Origin: Mycobacterium nebraskense
Lineage (GTDB): Bacteria > Actinomycetota > Actinomycetes > Mycobacteriales > Mycobacteriaceae
Assembly (NCBI RefSeq): GCF_002102255.1
Contig: NZ_LQPH01000180.1
Location: 1 to 64,000 of the forward strand
Direction of reading: 5' to 3'
Length of the DNA: 64,000 bases
This document shows, one piece after another, positions 16,296 to 25,036 of the stretch. Position 1 is the stretch's first letter. Each line of letters begins with the position of its first letter. The position numbers were made by a program, and so were the translations under genes. The notes beneath the pieces are model-generated. The model ran no database searches, was not told where the DNA came from, and saw only the letters and a program-made list of their open reading frames with translations.

Positions 16296-16895
16296 TCAGG
16301 TCTTCGCGGCCGGGCCTGGCCCAGGCTCTCGCCGTCGCCAGCCGTCGGGGATCGTGGCTTTGAGCACGTCGTCGACGGTTACCACGCCCAGCACCTGAGC
16401 CTCGTCATCGACCGGAATGGTGTGCAGTTTGTAGTCGGCCATCAAGACCGCGACATCGCTCACATCGGCATCGGCAGCTACCAAGATGACATCCGAAAAC
16501 ATCAGTGTTACAGCCGCATCCGAACGTTCGTTTGCAACAGAGCGATCACTGACACCACGCCAGCCAGCTGCCCGCACTCGCCGAGGACGTGCAGCTGCAT
16601 ACGCCCATGTTTCGCAGGAGACGATGTCGACATTCATCAATCCGCCTGCGCTGTGCGGGTTGAATCCCAACAAAGGCAGACATTTAGGGTGCGCTGGGGT
16701 ACGGACATCGACTCCAGAACACGGTGCCGGGTGGGAGCGGCGCGAATTGAAGGTCGCGTCGGCGGCGTCGTCGGCACGCATCCGAGCGAGCAACGCGGCG
16801 ACTTCGTGGGAGGGCGGCCAATGTGGCCGCCGGGTGTCTTCAGCAGTCCGAACGGGTGGAGCGGTCCTCGGGCCTCGATCCACAACTTGTGCATG
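16296..16895 (-). pseudogene. decayed PRC/MgtE_N/CBS gene, partner of the second Nramp copy
   Basis: The minus strand still shows EVAALLARMRADDAADA, LLGFNPHSAGGLMNVDIVSC and the C-terminal CBS segment DVAVLMADYKLHTIPV...LGVVTVDDVLKATIPDGWRRREP, each matching the intact gene at 5717. Between them are deletions and frame changes. The region 16800-16895 carries a PRC/linker remnant (HPFGLLKTPGGH) in a different frame. The first half of the PRC domain is gone. It keeps the same position directly upstream of its Nramp gene, so the pair was duplicated as a unit before this gene decayed. Confidence 0.85.
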
Positions 16896-16975
16896 TGACC
16901 CCTCCTTGGCGCAACGTGTGGATCAGTGGTGGGTGGTGGTGGCACAGGCGCGGCAATACGGCTGCCGCGCTAGGG

Positions 16976-17260
16976 TTAGGCCCAGCTGGAGCCGACGGCG
17001 CTGTCGGTGCTGGCCATGTTGGAACCGGCCGTTTGTACTTTGCAGCCGTGGGCGTGGGCCTGGTCGTAGATCACCTGGAAGTGGCGGCCCAATTGTGTGA
17101 TGAACTCTTCGCAGGCCGTCGAGCCCGCCCCGCCCCAGAAGTCTCCGGCGGCAAGCACATCGCGAATGATGGCCTGATGCTCGGCCTGTAGGGTGGCGGC
17201 TTGACCGCGGATCAGTGCCCCGTGGGCGTCGACGTCGCCGAACTGGTAGTTGATTGTCAT
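16976..17260 (-). CDS. ESAT-6-like protein, EsxN/EsxI type
   Basis: 94 residues from ATG 17260. MTINYQFGDVDAHGALIRGQ at the start, the WxG motif in AAGDFWGGAGS, and the end DSAVGSSWA are diagnostic for the Mtb9.9 (EsxI/J/L/N/O) family of ESX-5 substrates. It lies 28 bases after the EsxM-type partner, so the two should form the usual heterodimer. The upstream Met at 17275 is less likely because MTINYQ is the conserved start. Confidence 0.95.
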   Translation of the reverse strand: MTINYQFGDVDAHGALIRGQAATLQAEHQAIIRDVLAAGDFWGGAGSTACEEFITQLGRHFQVIYDQAHAHGCKVQTAGSNMASTDSAVGSSWA

Positions 17261-17288
17261 CGGTGTTCTCCTCACGGGTGAAAAGCGG

Positions 17289-17585
17289 TTAGTTGCCCAG
17301 GATCTGCTGGGAGGCTTGCTCTTGGCCCTCGTAGTTGCTGGCGTCGCGGATGAGTCCGTCGCGCACCTCGTGCAGCATGGTGACGATATTGCGAAACGCG
17401 ATGTTCATCTGGCTCACGGTGTCGTACGAGGTCGTCTGAGCGGTACCGCTCCAGCCGGCGCCGGCGATGTTTTGCGAGGATGCCCACATCTTGCGGGCCT
17501 CGTCCTCCACAGTTCGGGCGTGCACTTCGAAATGCCCTGCCATCGAGCGCATCTCGTGCGGGTCGGTCATAAAACGCGTAGTCAT
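17289..17585 (-). CDS. ESAT-6-like protein, EsxM/EsxK type
   Basis: 98 residues from ATG 17585. MTTRFMTDPHEMRSMAG, the WxG turn GAGWSG, and the tail QEQASQQILGN identify the QILSS family (EsxJ/K/M/P/W partner group). It is encoded directly before the EsxN-type gene and after a PE-PPE pair on the same strand, the standard ESX-5-linked cassette order. In M. tuberculosis these duplicated cassettes are thought to be exported by ESX-5. Confidence 0.95.
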   Translation of the reverse strand: MTTRFMTDPHEMRSMAGHFEVHARTVEDEARKMWASSQNIAGAGWSGTAQTTSYDTVSQMNIAFRNIVTMLHEVRDGLIRDASNYEGQEQASQQILGN

Positions 17586-17699
17586 CTGAATGTCCTTACC
17601 TAGCACTCATCGAGTGCCATACAAGCGGTGAATGGTGGCCGGACGGCTTATGCGGTTTGGGGCCGTCGAACTGAGGCTCGCAGCCGATCCCCGTATCTG

Positions 17700-18917
17700 C
17701 TATCCGGCGATGGGTGAGCGGGCCATTACGGTGAGCCGGAGCCCGTATTTGGGAGCACTGCCTATGTGGTTCCCGGCCGTGCTCGCCATCGGCATGCCGG
17801 GCATCATGGGCATCACACCTCCCGGAGGCGCGCTTAGGGGTGTCGCGCCCAGCGCTGAGGCCAGAGGGCTTGTCGGTGGGGCTAGGGCGGTCCAGCTCGC
17901 GGGCACCGATAACGGGCCGATCGACGCGGCCTGACCCAGGGCCGCCGATGCGCCGCCGCCGGAGCCCAGGCCAGCCAGGCCCAATAGGCCTCCGAGGGGG
18001 CCGGTGGTGACAGCTTCTCCGATCGCGTTTCCCGCCGCGCCCCCGGCTGCGCCGGCGCCCAACAAGCTCGTAAAGGCACCCAAAGTGTTACTCGGGGTGT
18101 AGAACCCGGACGAAAAGATGGTGTTCCAGATATTCGCGTTGGGCCCCCACTGGTTCCAGAAGTCGTTGAGCTGCGGATTCCCAGACCCAGACCCAGGCAG
18201 TTGGCCAAGGATTTCCGAAAGTCCCGACGTCGACGACGAAGACGACGCGGGTGCCGCGAGGCTCTGCAGCTTCGTGGGCACCGCTGAAGTCAACTGCGAC
18301 AGTGCGGTCTGCGTGCCCGCACCTGCCGGCGTACCAGTGGCCTGGCCGACTGCGGCGGCCTGCCCGGCCAGCCCGGCCGCATTCGTTGTCTGTTGTGGCG
18401 CGGTGAACGGCGTCACCTTCGAGGCGGTCGCCGAAGCGGCAGCGTATCCGTACATCGCGGCCGCGTCTTGCGCCCACATTTCGCCGTAGTGAGCCTCGGT
18501 GGTCGCGATCGCCGGCGTGTTCTGCCCCAAAACGTTGGTCGCGACCAACGCACACAAATGGCTACGATTGGCCGCGATGACAGGCGGGGGCACCGTCATC
18601 GAATACGCGGTCTCATAGGCACCCGCGGCCGCAATGGCCTGGGTGGCGGTTTGTTCAGCGTGCATCCCGGTCGTGTTCATCCAGGCGACAAGAGGTGCTG
18701 CGGCGGCCGCCATCGAGATCGACGCCGGGCCGCGCCAGCCTTCGCTGCTCAATCGCGAGATCGCCGAGCTGTAGGAGGTCGCCGCCGAACGCAATTCAGC
18801 GGCCAGCCCGTCCCAGGCCGCGGCGGCGCTGAGCAACGGCGCCGAGCCCGCGCCGGAATACATTCTTGCGGAATTGATTTCGGGCGGCAACGCGCCGAAA
18901 TCCACCATCATGATCAT
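17700..18917 (-). CDS. PPE-family protein (PPE-SVP subgroup) of the esx cassette
   Basis: 405 residues. It starts MIMMVDFGALPPEINSARMY; the first ATG (18917) is best placed behind AAAGGAGG, with the ATG at 18908 as alternative. The PPE domain contains SEGWRGPASISMA and EAHYGEMWAQDAAAMYGYAA. The tail is Gly/Ala-rich, with SVP motif GPLSVPASWTALAP and ending near YGLRLTVMARSPIAG. The PE gene lies 15 bases upstream and the esx pair 114 bases downstream. Confidence 0.93.
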   Translation of the reverse strand: MIMMVDFGALPPEINSARMYSGAGSAPLLSAAAAWDGLAAELRSAATSYSSAISRLSSEGWRGPASISMAAAAAPLVAWMNTTGMHAEQTATQAIAAAGAYETAYSMTVPPPVIAANRSHLCALVATNVLGQNTPAIATTEAHYGEMWAQDAAAMYGYAAASATASKVTPFTAPQQTTNAAGLAGQAAAVGQATGTPAGAGTQTALSQLTSAVPTKLQSLAAPASSSSSTSGLSEILGQLPGSGSGNPQLNDFWNQWGPNANIWNTIFSSGFYTPSNTLGAFTSLLGAGAAGGAAGNAIGEAVTTGPLGGLLGLAGLGSGGGASAALGQAASIGPLSVPASWTALAPPTSPLASALGATPLSAPPGGVMPMMPGMPMASTAGNHIGSAPKYGLRLTVMARSPIAG

Positions 18918-18932
18918 TGCTACACGCCTCCT

Positions 18933-19232
18933 TTAGCGGGCCGCGATTGTGTTGAGGGCCTCGGTGGCGGCGTACGAAACGGCACTGGCCGCCAAGGTCT
19001 GCACGAACAGATCATGAACTGCTGCGGCTTGTGCGCTCACCGCTTGATACAGCTGGGCGTGGGCAGCGAACTGGACCGCGGTCAATGCCGAAACCTCTTC
19101 GGCCGCTGCAGGAATCACGCCCGCCGTGGGCCTAGACGCGGCCGCGTTCTGGGCAGCGAGCCCTGAACCGATATTGCGCAAATCATCGGCTGTCGTCGCC
19201 AGCAATTCTGGCTGTGCGGTCACAAAAGACAT
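18933..19232 (-). CDS. PE-family protein of the esx cassette
   Basis: 99 residues from ATG 19232, preceded by GAGGAGA. MSFVTAQPELLATTADDL at the start and QFAAHAQLYQAVSAQAAAVH in the second helix are typical PE signatures. It has no extension beyond the PE domain. It is predicted to dimerise with the PPE protein encoded 15 bases downstream. It is the first gene of a PE-PPE-esx-esx transcription unit; promoter elements should lie in 19233-19330. Confidence 0.93.
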   Translation of the reverse strand: MSFVTAQPELLATTADDLRNIGSGLAAQNAAASRPTAGVIPAAAEEVSALTAVQFAAHAQLYQAVSAQAAAVHDLFVQTLAASAVSYAATEALNTIAAR

Positions 19233-20271
19233 CGGACTTCTCCTCAACGGAATGCAGACTGAAGGCTGCGGATGTGGTCGTGTCAAAGCACGCCAAAACA
19301 ACACACGCCCCGAAACGGACACGTGCAAGTGATAACCGAAGCGGCGCAAGCCGATTCAGATAGTGGAAACGATGCCGGGGCCGGATCCGAACGAAATGCT
19401 CATCGGACTCGGATAGGGACTATCACCGCGATTCATCTCGCTCTCACCTCCTCACGGCCAGGGCACACGGGGGTGCCAACAGTCGCACACCGGGGTAAGG
19501 CGACCCGGCGATTTGGCCGGGCGCGGCCCCCTCTCGTCAGAGCTTTGGCACCACACGGCGTATCCGGTTGAGCCGGAAGCCACTTGGGCTCAACCCTTAA
19601 GCCGAGAAGAGCTGTCCTGACCCGGGGCGTCTCTCGACGTTCGAGGTCAGTGGCCTATATCCGTGCAGACGCCTCACCTACCGAGGTTTATGCGAACGTT
19701 ATCTTCGCACTCAAGGCGGCACCAGTCAACCCGGCGCGTTGACTCACCAACAATGCCCGCGTGCCCCCTTCGTTGTCCCAAAGAGAAATGCTGCCCGCGA
19801 AGTGGCGTGTTGAAGCGGCGAAACCGGTGCGGCGCAGCAGGCCCAGACGATGGGATTGACGGTGGGTGAACGCCAGCGTTGCACCGGGCCTCTACTAGGC
19901 CGTGCTGGGCATGCCGGCTGGCATGTGGCTGGCGCCGATGCCGGGTGAGCTGGTGAGGATCTTGCGGCGGTTCGGCGCACTGGACATTGATGGCGACACC
20001 GGGGGCGCTGCTGTGACCGCGCCATATCGTCGGCCATCGATTGCCGTGTGGCGCCCGAAGGCGAGAAGTACGAATTGACGGACCGTTGACGCAACCGAAC
20101 CGAGATCATGCAAAGCAGCCAAACCGGCGCGGGTTAACGCTCGATCTGGTTCGTTAAGTGAGCTGGTGGTGAGCAAGCGCTGAACGAGTCGTGTCAAGTC
20201 GGGAACATATTGTCCCAGCAAGGCTTTCGCCGACGACATCGTTCCCGTGCGGTGCTAGCTTCGAGTTTGTC
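19233..20271. other. about 1 kb without a confident gene
   Basis: Several short frames are open but none is convincing. A minus-strand frame 19895-20239 (114 codons, ATG, weak GGGA before it) has a leucine-rich helical first half (LTRLVQRLLTTSSLN, ALHDLGSVASTVRQFVLLAFG) and then a less protein-like tail; it could be a small regulator or a fragment. A plus-strand 55-codon frame from ATG 19911 overlaps it. At 20201-20216 an imperfect palindrome (GGGAACATATTGTCCC) lies 55 bases upstream of the LpqS-like gene and could be an operator. Confidence 0.35.
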
Positions 20272-20712
20272 ATGAGAATCGACGTTGCCGATCCGACAAT
20301 GCCGCGATCCCGTTTGGTCGCGGTAACAGCCGCAGTATGGTTGATGTTGTGGATGGTAATCGGTGGCGCACACCACCACGAAAGTAGAACTAACTCAACG
20401 GATCTGGAAATCGTTGCCGGTGAAGCGGCAACTTCGCTTGAATCGTCGCAAGTGGTCAGGGATCAGCTACCCCCAGACCATGCACACGCAAAAAGAGATT
20501 CGTCGACACACCACGACGACCAGTTCATGGCCGTCGCCTTGACACCGTCCGTGGCCGCGTTGGCGAGTTTCGGCGCCGCAGTCAGCCCAGTTGGGGGGGC
20601 GGGGTGGTTGGCTTATCCCGCGGCGGCGCCGGTGCGGGGTCCGCCCGCTGCGCTTGCAGTGCGTTGCGCCGGTCGAGATCTGTTGATCCGGCTCTGTTTG
20701 TCTCGTCGCTGA
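20272..20712 (+). CDS. LpqS-family exported protein, copy 1
   Basis: 146 residues from ATG 20272. An N-terminal membrane/signal segment (about 14-32) is followed by His-rich stretches (GGAHHHES and DHAHAKRDSSTHHDD), a hydrophobic helix (about 85-115), and the LpqS-type end DLLIRLCLSRR. It lacks an obvious lipobox. M. tuberculosis lpqS belongs to the copper-responsive RicR regulon and precedes cysK2; here it precedes a decayed cysK2. The frame is intact, so it may still be made. Upstream frame extension to 20191 is rejected because the signal segment would then be internal. Confidence 0.6.
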   Translation: MRIDVADPTMPRSRLVAVTAAVWLMLWMVIGGAHHHESRTNSTDLEIVAGEAATSLESSQVVRDQLPPDHAHAKRDSSTHHDDQFMAVALTPSVAALASFGAAVSPVGGAGWLAYPAAAPVRGPPAALAVRCAGRDLLIRLCLSRR

Positions 20713-20899
20713 TCAGTTATCGTCAGGCCGCTGCGCGCTTCGCTTGGCCGGCCGGTGAACGTTTCTTACCAATTGTCGCGTGTCGCGCGCTAATGGAAGT
20801 GACGATCAAATGACTGACGTTAATCCCTGTGGCAACGATCCATATTGCTGGCCAACTGTTTCCGCCATTCGGGCGCGGTCCTGCTGGCGGCGCGGGCCT

Positions 20900-21480
20900 G
20901 CCGCCCATGTTCGGTTGGGCGTCTTGGCGGGGCATGCGCCGGCGCTGAGCGTCGCGGCGTTGCAGGGCGTTTCGGACGCGTGGTTTCTGGGCGAAGCTTT
21001 TCAACTTCGACCCAGGTGACAGCATGAAAGAATTCGTTGTCATCCACAGGGTCGAAAAGGCGCGCCCCCGCGCCGCATTGCTACCTGCGGCGCGGATCGT
21101 TGAGTCGGCTTGCGGCAGCCTGGGTTTGAGACCCGCTTTGGCGGGCTGGGTATGTGGGGATCCGGTAACGGTTGTCGCCGATACCGCGATGGAACCGAGC
21201 ATTCGGCGGATGCTTGCTGCCTGCGCCGCCGATGTTGTCCTTGTCGATGCACCGGACCCAGTTGATGGATGGCGGCAAGCCCGCAAAAGTCGTGTCTCGC
21301 AGTCGTTTGCTACCGATCCCGGTGCATGGAATGCGGATCAGTACAACAACTGTTGCACCGTCGCCGGGCGTCGATTGCGGGTCTTTGAATTGCGCGTCCA
21401 GCAAGGCGAGATCGATGTGGTGGTGTGCGCAGCGGGTACCGGCCGCGATCCGTCCGGAGTCCTGCGACTGCTACCTCACC
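20900..21480 (+). pseudogene. decayed cysK2 copy (cysteine synthase-like)
   Basis: Compared with the intact gene at 23891, this stretch keeps FNFDPGDSMKE (for FNPGGSMKD), ARIVESACGSLGL, DPVTVVADTAMEP, VDGWRQARKSRVSQ, DPGAWNADQYNN and IDVVVCAAGTGRDPSGV, but spread over different frames. The region around the catalytic-lysine motif is frameshifted just upstream (a TGA interrupts one frame at about 21018). The C-terminal 150 residues are missing. The sequence runs directly into an MFS remnant, so one deletion removed the end of cysK2 and the start of the transporter gene. Confidence 0.85.
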
Positions 21481-22145
21481 AGAGTGAGCAGGCGCCGAAA
21501 TGCACCTCGGTTTTGCACGATTGGCGGATCTCCCTGGACAACCCGCCTTTTCTGCTTCTTTGCCGCGGCGATGATCGGTTCGTATGCATCGATCTTCCAG
21601 GTCGACCTCGACCTGCGTCTGCAGGCTTCGGTACTGACACTGCGGTTCCAAACGTTGTTCGGCGCAGTGACATTCGTTATCTTAGGTGTAGTGGCCGTCG
21701 TCGGCGAGTTGCGGATCACCCGCTGGTTCTCCGACAGGTAAGGTTGCGGGCCGAGCTTGACTGTCGGTCTAGTCATACCTGCTGTGTCGTACGTGCCGCT
21801 GATGGTCCTGCCCGTCAGTCAGGGTTTAGCGACGTCAGCTGCCTTCGGAGCACTTGTAGTCTCCGCAGCGCTGCTTGTGCTCGGTTCCGCCGCGGTGATC
21901 CCACTCGAAATGCCCATCGTAGCTACTTCTGGCGGCAACCGTTTAGTGACAACACATTACAGGTTCTGCAACTCCATGCTCGGAATCTCGCCCTTGATCG
22001 GCAATTCCGCGACGAGGGTGATTTTCGGCGTGGTACTACGTTGGAACCGTACCGCAATACTGCTGGACAGCAGCGTTTTTTGTGGGCGTTGCTGCGGTAT
22101 TTGCGCTCAATCGCCTTCGTCCGACCAGCGGTCATCAAACCGGCA
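21481..22145 (+). pseudogene. decayed MFS transporter copy, C-terminal half
   Basis: Matches the second half of the intact transporter at 25033: LHDWRISLDN (for LQDWRVIAGN), FFAAAMIGSYASIFQVDL, LRITRWFSDR, then after a stop and frame change VPLMVLPV, GSAAVIPLEMPIV and LVTTHYRFCNSM. The first half is deleted and the remainder is broken by a stop at about 21739 and at least one frameshift. It is in the same order after cysK2 as in the intact block, so both remnants derive from one duplicated operon. Confidence 0.85.
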
Positions 22146-22261
22146 TCGCCTGAACCGCAACAGAGCCTGCCTTGCGGCGGAGGAAGTCAACACCGAAGAA
22201 AGAAAATGACGCAATTCATATCAGGAAGCGAAATGGAATGTCCGACAAAGCAATTGTAACC

Positions 22262-22276
22262 GGGGATCTAGTCCCC
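22262..22276 (+). promoter_or_regulatory. short palindrome upstream of the CDF-lpqS-cysK2-MFS operon
   Basis: GGGGATCTAGTCCCC, five-base complementary arms around a CTAG-containing centre, lies 24 bases before the CDF start codon and just upstream of its ribosome site AAAGGA. Its place suggests an operator or a weak attenuator. It does not clearly match the mycobacterial CsoR/RicR copper box as I recall it. Confidence 0.3.
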
Positions 22277-22299
22277 AGCCGTTTCGAAAGGATGCGATC

Positions 22300-23343
22300 A
22301 TGAGCGGACACGGCCACGCCCACGGGCATGGACATGGACATGGACGTACAGCGGATGCTGACCGGCGGTGGCTGGTTGGCGCCCTGGCGGTGATTACCAC
22401 ATTTATGGTCGGCGAAGTGGCGGTAGGAATCGTTGCACGATCGCTCGCCCTGATCTCGGATGCGGCGCACATGCTTACTGACGCGGCCTCAATCGCGTTG
22501 GCGCTGTGGGCTATCGGTTTGGCAGCACGGCCGGCGGCGGGCCGTATGACCTACGGATGGCGACGGGCAGAGATCTTGTCTGCGTTGGCCAACGGCCTGA
22601 CTTTACTAGTATTGGCGGGGTGGCTGGCCTATGAGGCGGCCCGTCGGCTGATGGACCCGTCGCCGGTCACCGGCAAGCTGGTGCTGATGACGGCGCTGGT
22701 CGGGGTCGTGGTGAACGTGGCCGCGACGTGGATGATCAGTCGCGCTAATCGCTCCAGCCTCAACGTCGAGGGCGCTTTCCAGCACATCCTCAACGACCTG
22801 TTCGCGTTCATCGCCACGGCAGTCGCCGGCGTGGTGATGGTGTTCACCGGGTTTGCGCGTGCCGACGCGATCGCCACGCTTGTCGTGGTGGTGTTGATGG
22901 CAAAGGCTGGCACGGGGTTGGTGCGTGCGGCAAGCCTGGTGCTCTTAGAGGCCGCGCCTTGCGGGGTCGAGCCCGAAGCAATCGGACAGGCGATGGCGGC
23001 ACGCGACGCGGTGGTGGAAGTTCACGATTTGCACGTTTGGGAAATAACGTCCGGGCAACCGGCGCTTTCGGCGCACGTGATCGTGGACGCGGACCGTGAT
23101 TGCCATAACACCCGGGCCGAGTTAGCGGAGTTGCTGGCGCACACGCACGGAATTTCACACATCACGCTGCAGCTTGAGCACGAAAAGTCAAACGGCCTCA
23201 ACGAACACGATTTGGACGGAGCCTGCGCGCACTGCGCAGACCCGCACGGTCCCACGCACCGCTCGACTAACAGGCGGGCCCACGACACCGAGTCGGCCAC
23301 CAGAGGCATCAGCTCTTCGTCGTTGTCGGATATTCGCGGTTAG
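22300..23343 (+). CDS. CDF-family metal exporter with His-rich N-terminus
   Basis: 347 residues. The N-terminus has alternating Gly-His (GHGHAHGHGHGHG), a cytoplasmic metal-binding stretch typical of zinc-type CDF proteins. Helix 2 carries ALISDAAHMLTDA and helix 5 carries FQHILNDLFAF, providing the His/Asp metal site. The C-terminal domain has VHDLHVWEIT, followed by an extra Cys/His tail (DLDGACAHCADPHG). It is preceded by AAAGGA and followed after 13 bases by an lpqS-like gene, so it heads the operon that continues with cysK2 and an MFS gene. In M. tuberculosis the lpqS-cysK2-MFS block lacks this CDF gene. Confidence 0.9.
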   Translation: MSGHGHAHGHGHGHGRTADADRRWLVGALAVITTFMVGEVAVGIVARSLALISDAAHMLTDAASIALALWAIGLAARPAAGRMTYGWRRAEILSALANGLTLLVLAGWLAYEAARRLMDPSPVTGKLVLMTALVGVVVNVAATWMISRANRSSLNVEGAFQHILNDLFAFIATAVAGVVMVFTGFARADAIATLVVVVLMAKAGTGLVRAASLVLLEAAPCGVEPEAIGQAMAARDAVVEVHDLHVWEITSGQPALSAHVIVDADRDCHNTRAELAELLAHTHGISHITLQLEHEKSNGLNEHDLDGACAHCADPHGPTHRSTNRRAHDTESATRGISSSSLSDIRG

Positions 23344-23356
23344 GAATTGGGCTGTT

Positions 23357-23776
23357 ATGAGGTTCGGGAGCGGTAGCGGGCCACGGCTGCGGTGTGTGGT
23401 GGCGGTCTGCTTGGCCGTGTGGGGGGTCCTGATTGGCGCCGACAGTGTGATCATGAATTCGCAGGCTTTGGCAGTGCATCCGGCACCTGCGGTGTCCTCG
23501 GCAAGTGGTGGCGGTCAGCCTGCTCTCAGCGTCGATCATCCGCATCTGGGCAAGGGATCGCCGAGCGAGCATCCCGAGCAGTTCACGACGGCGGTGTTGC
23601 CGCGCTCGGGCGCTGCGGTGGCGATGCTGATCGTGTTGGGTGTGGTGGCGGCCGTGGCGGTGGCCGGTGGGCTGGGCCTGCTTGGGGTGCCCGCCGGGCG
23701 GGGCCCACCGGGCGCCCCGGCTTTTGCGCTCACCGGTCAAGAGGTCTTGACCCGGTTCTGCTTGTCTCGTCGCTGA
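23357..23776 (+). CDS. lpqS: LpqS-family exported protein, copy 2
   Basis: 139 residues from ATG 23357, 13 bases after the CDF stop. A signal-like hydrophobic segment (about residues 12-33) is followed by a His-containing linker (VDHPHLG), a second hydrophobic segment (about 82-112) and the family end EVLTRFCLSRR. The position before cysK2 matches M. tuberculosis lpqS (Rv0847), a copper-induced RicR target, which supports the symbol despite weak overall resemblance. No lipobox cysteine is evident at the signal end, so it may be membrane-anchored rather than a lipoprotein. Confidence 0.65.
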   Translation: MRFGSGSGPRLRCVVAVCLAVWGVLIGADSVIMNSQALAVHPAPAVSSASGGGQPALSVDHPHLGKGSPSEHPEQFTTAVLPRSGAAVAMLIVLGVVAAVAVAGGLGLLGVPAGRGPPGAPAFALTGQEVLTRFCLSRR

Positions 23777-23890
23777 CTGGTCAGCGTCAGGTCGTTTCTG
23801 CCCTTTGTGGCGGCGGCGGCCGGTGACCGCTGACCCATGTCAACTGCCGCGCCCTGGTTCGCGGCTCCCGCATGAAAGCGACGAAATCCC

Positions 23891-25036
23891 ATGAACGAAG
23901 CTCTTTCTTTTGACAACACTGGTGTTCACTCCCTCGCAGCGTTGAAGGTTCTCGAGCCGCGCGACTGCAGACAGCCCGCCCCCGCCACTTCCCGGCGACC
24001 CGCCGCCCTGGTCGGCGATACGCCGGTGCTGCGGGTCTCGGCGCCGCTGAGCCCGCCCGATCGCGGGTTTTGGGCCAAGTTGGAGGGGTTTAACCCCGGC
24101 GGCAGCATGAAAGACCGACCCGCCCTGCACATGGTCGAAGCCGCCCGCGCCCGCGGCGAACTCACACCCGGGGCGCGCATCGTGGAATCCACCAGCGGCA
24201 GTTTGGGTTTGGGGCTGGCGTTGGCCGGCCAGGCCTACGGGCACCCGGTCACCGTGGTCACCGACACCGGCATGGAACCCATCGTGCGCCACATGCTGGC
24301 CGCCTACGGCGCCGACGTCGAGCTGGTGAGCCGGGCGCACCCGGTCGGGGGCTGGCAGCAGGCCCGCAAAGACCGCGTCGCCCAAGTCCTGGCCACCCAC
24401 CCTGGCGCCTGGTGCCCCGACCAGTACAGCAATCCCTACAACATCACCGGCTACCAATCACTGGCGCTGGAGCTGCTCGATCAGCTCGGCGGCGTCGATG
24501 TGCTGGTCTGCTCGGTGGGCACCGGCGGGCATTCGGCGGGGGTGGCGCGGGTGTTGCGCCAATTCAACCCCGACATGAAGCTGATCGGGGTCGACACCAT
24601 CGGCTCGACGATTTTCGGCCAACCCGTCGCCAGCCGGTTGATGCGCGGGCTGGGCTCGAGCATCTATCCGGCCAACATCGACTACGACGCCTTCGACGAG
24701 GTGCACTGGGTGGCCCCCGCCGAGGCGGTGTGGGCGGCTCGCGCCCTAGCGGCCAGCAACTTCGCCAGCGGCGGGTGGAGCGTGGGGGCGGTGGCTTTGG
24801 TGGCCGGCTGGGCCGCGCGCACCCACCCCAAAGACACCCGCATCGCCGCGGTGTTTCCCGACGGGCCGCAACGCTACTTCGACACCATCTATAACGACGA
24901 CTACTGCCGCGAGCACCAGCTGCTGGGCTGGCAGCCCATCCCAGGACCGGCGGTCATCACCGACCCCAGGCAACGCGTGGTGACCTCCTGGACCCGCACC
25001 ACCACCGTCACCAACCCGGCTTTGGTGTTGCGATGA
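23891..25036 (+). CDS. cysK2: CysK2-type PLP-dependent sulfhydrylase (S-sulfocysteine synthase)
   Basis: 381 residues, fold type II PLP enzyme. The PLP lysine is about K74 in GGSMKDRP; the substrate loop STSGSLGLGLALAG and the phosphate-binding loop SVGTGGHSAG are intact. M. tuberculosis CysK2 (Rv0848, about 372 residues) makes S-sulfocysteine from O-phosphoserine and thiosulfate, and the same activity is expected here. It lies between an LpqS-like gene and an MFS gene, as in M. tuberculosis, and overlaps the MFS start by 4 bases. Confidence 0.9.
   Translation: MNEALSFDNTGVHSLAALKVLEPRDCRQPAPATSRRPAALVGDTPVLRVSAPLSPPDRGFWAKLEGFNPGGSMKDRPALHMVEAARARGELTPGARIVESTSGSLGLGLALAGQAYGHPVTVVTDTGMEPIVRHMLAAYGADVELVSRAHPVGGWQQARKDRVAQVLATHPGAWCPDQYSNPYNITGYQSLALELLDQLGGVDVLVCSVGTGGHSAGVARVLRQFNPDMKLIGVDTIGSTIFGQPVASRLMRGLGSSIYPANIDYDAFDEVHWVAPAEAVWAARALAASNFASGGWSVGAVALVAGWAARTHPKDTRIAAVFPDGPQRYFDTIYNDDYCREHQLLGWQPIPGPAVITDPRQRVVTSWTRTTTVTNPALVLR

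Noticed and set aside
20191..20271. N-terminal extension of the first LpqS-like protein
   Set aside because: It would place the signal segment inside the protein; the ATG at 20272 puts it at the N-terminus.
20201..22276. Copper (CsoR/RicR) operators upstream of the lpqS-type operons
   Set aside because: Two palindromes are present (20201-20216 and 22262-22276), but neither clearly fits the copper box, so copper control is left as an inference from gene family only.
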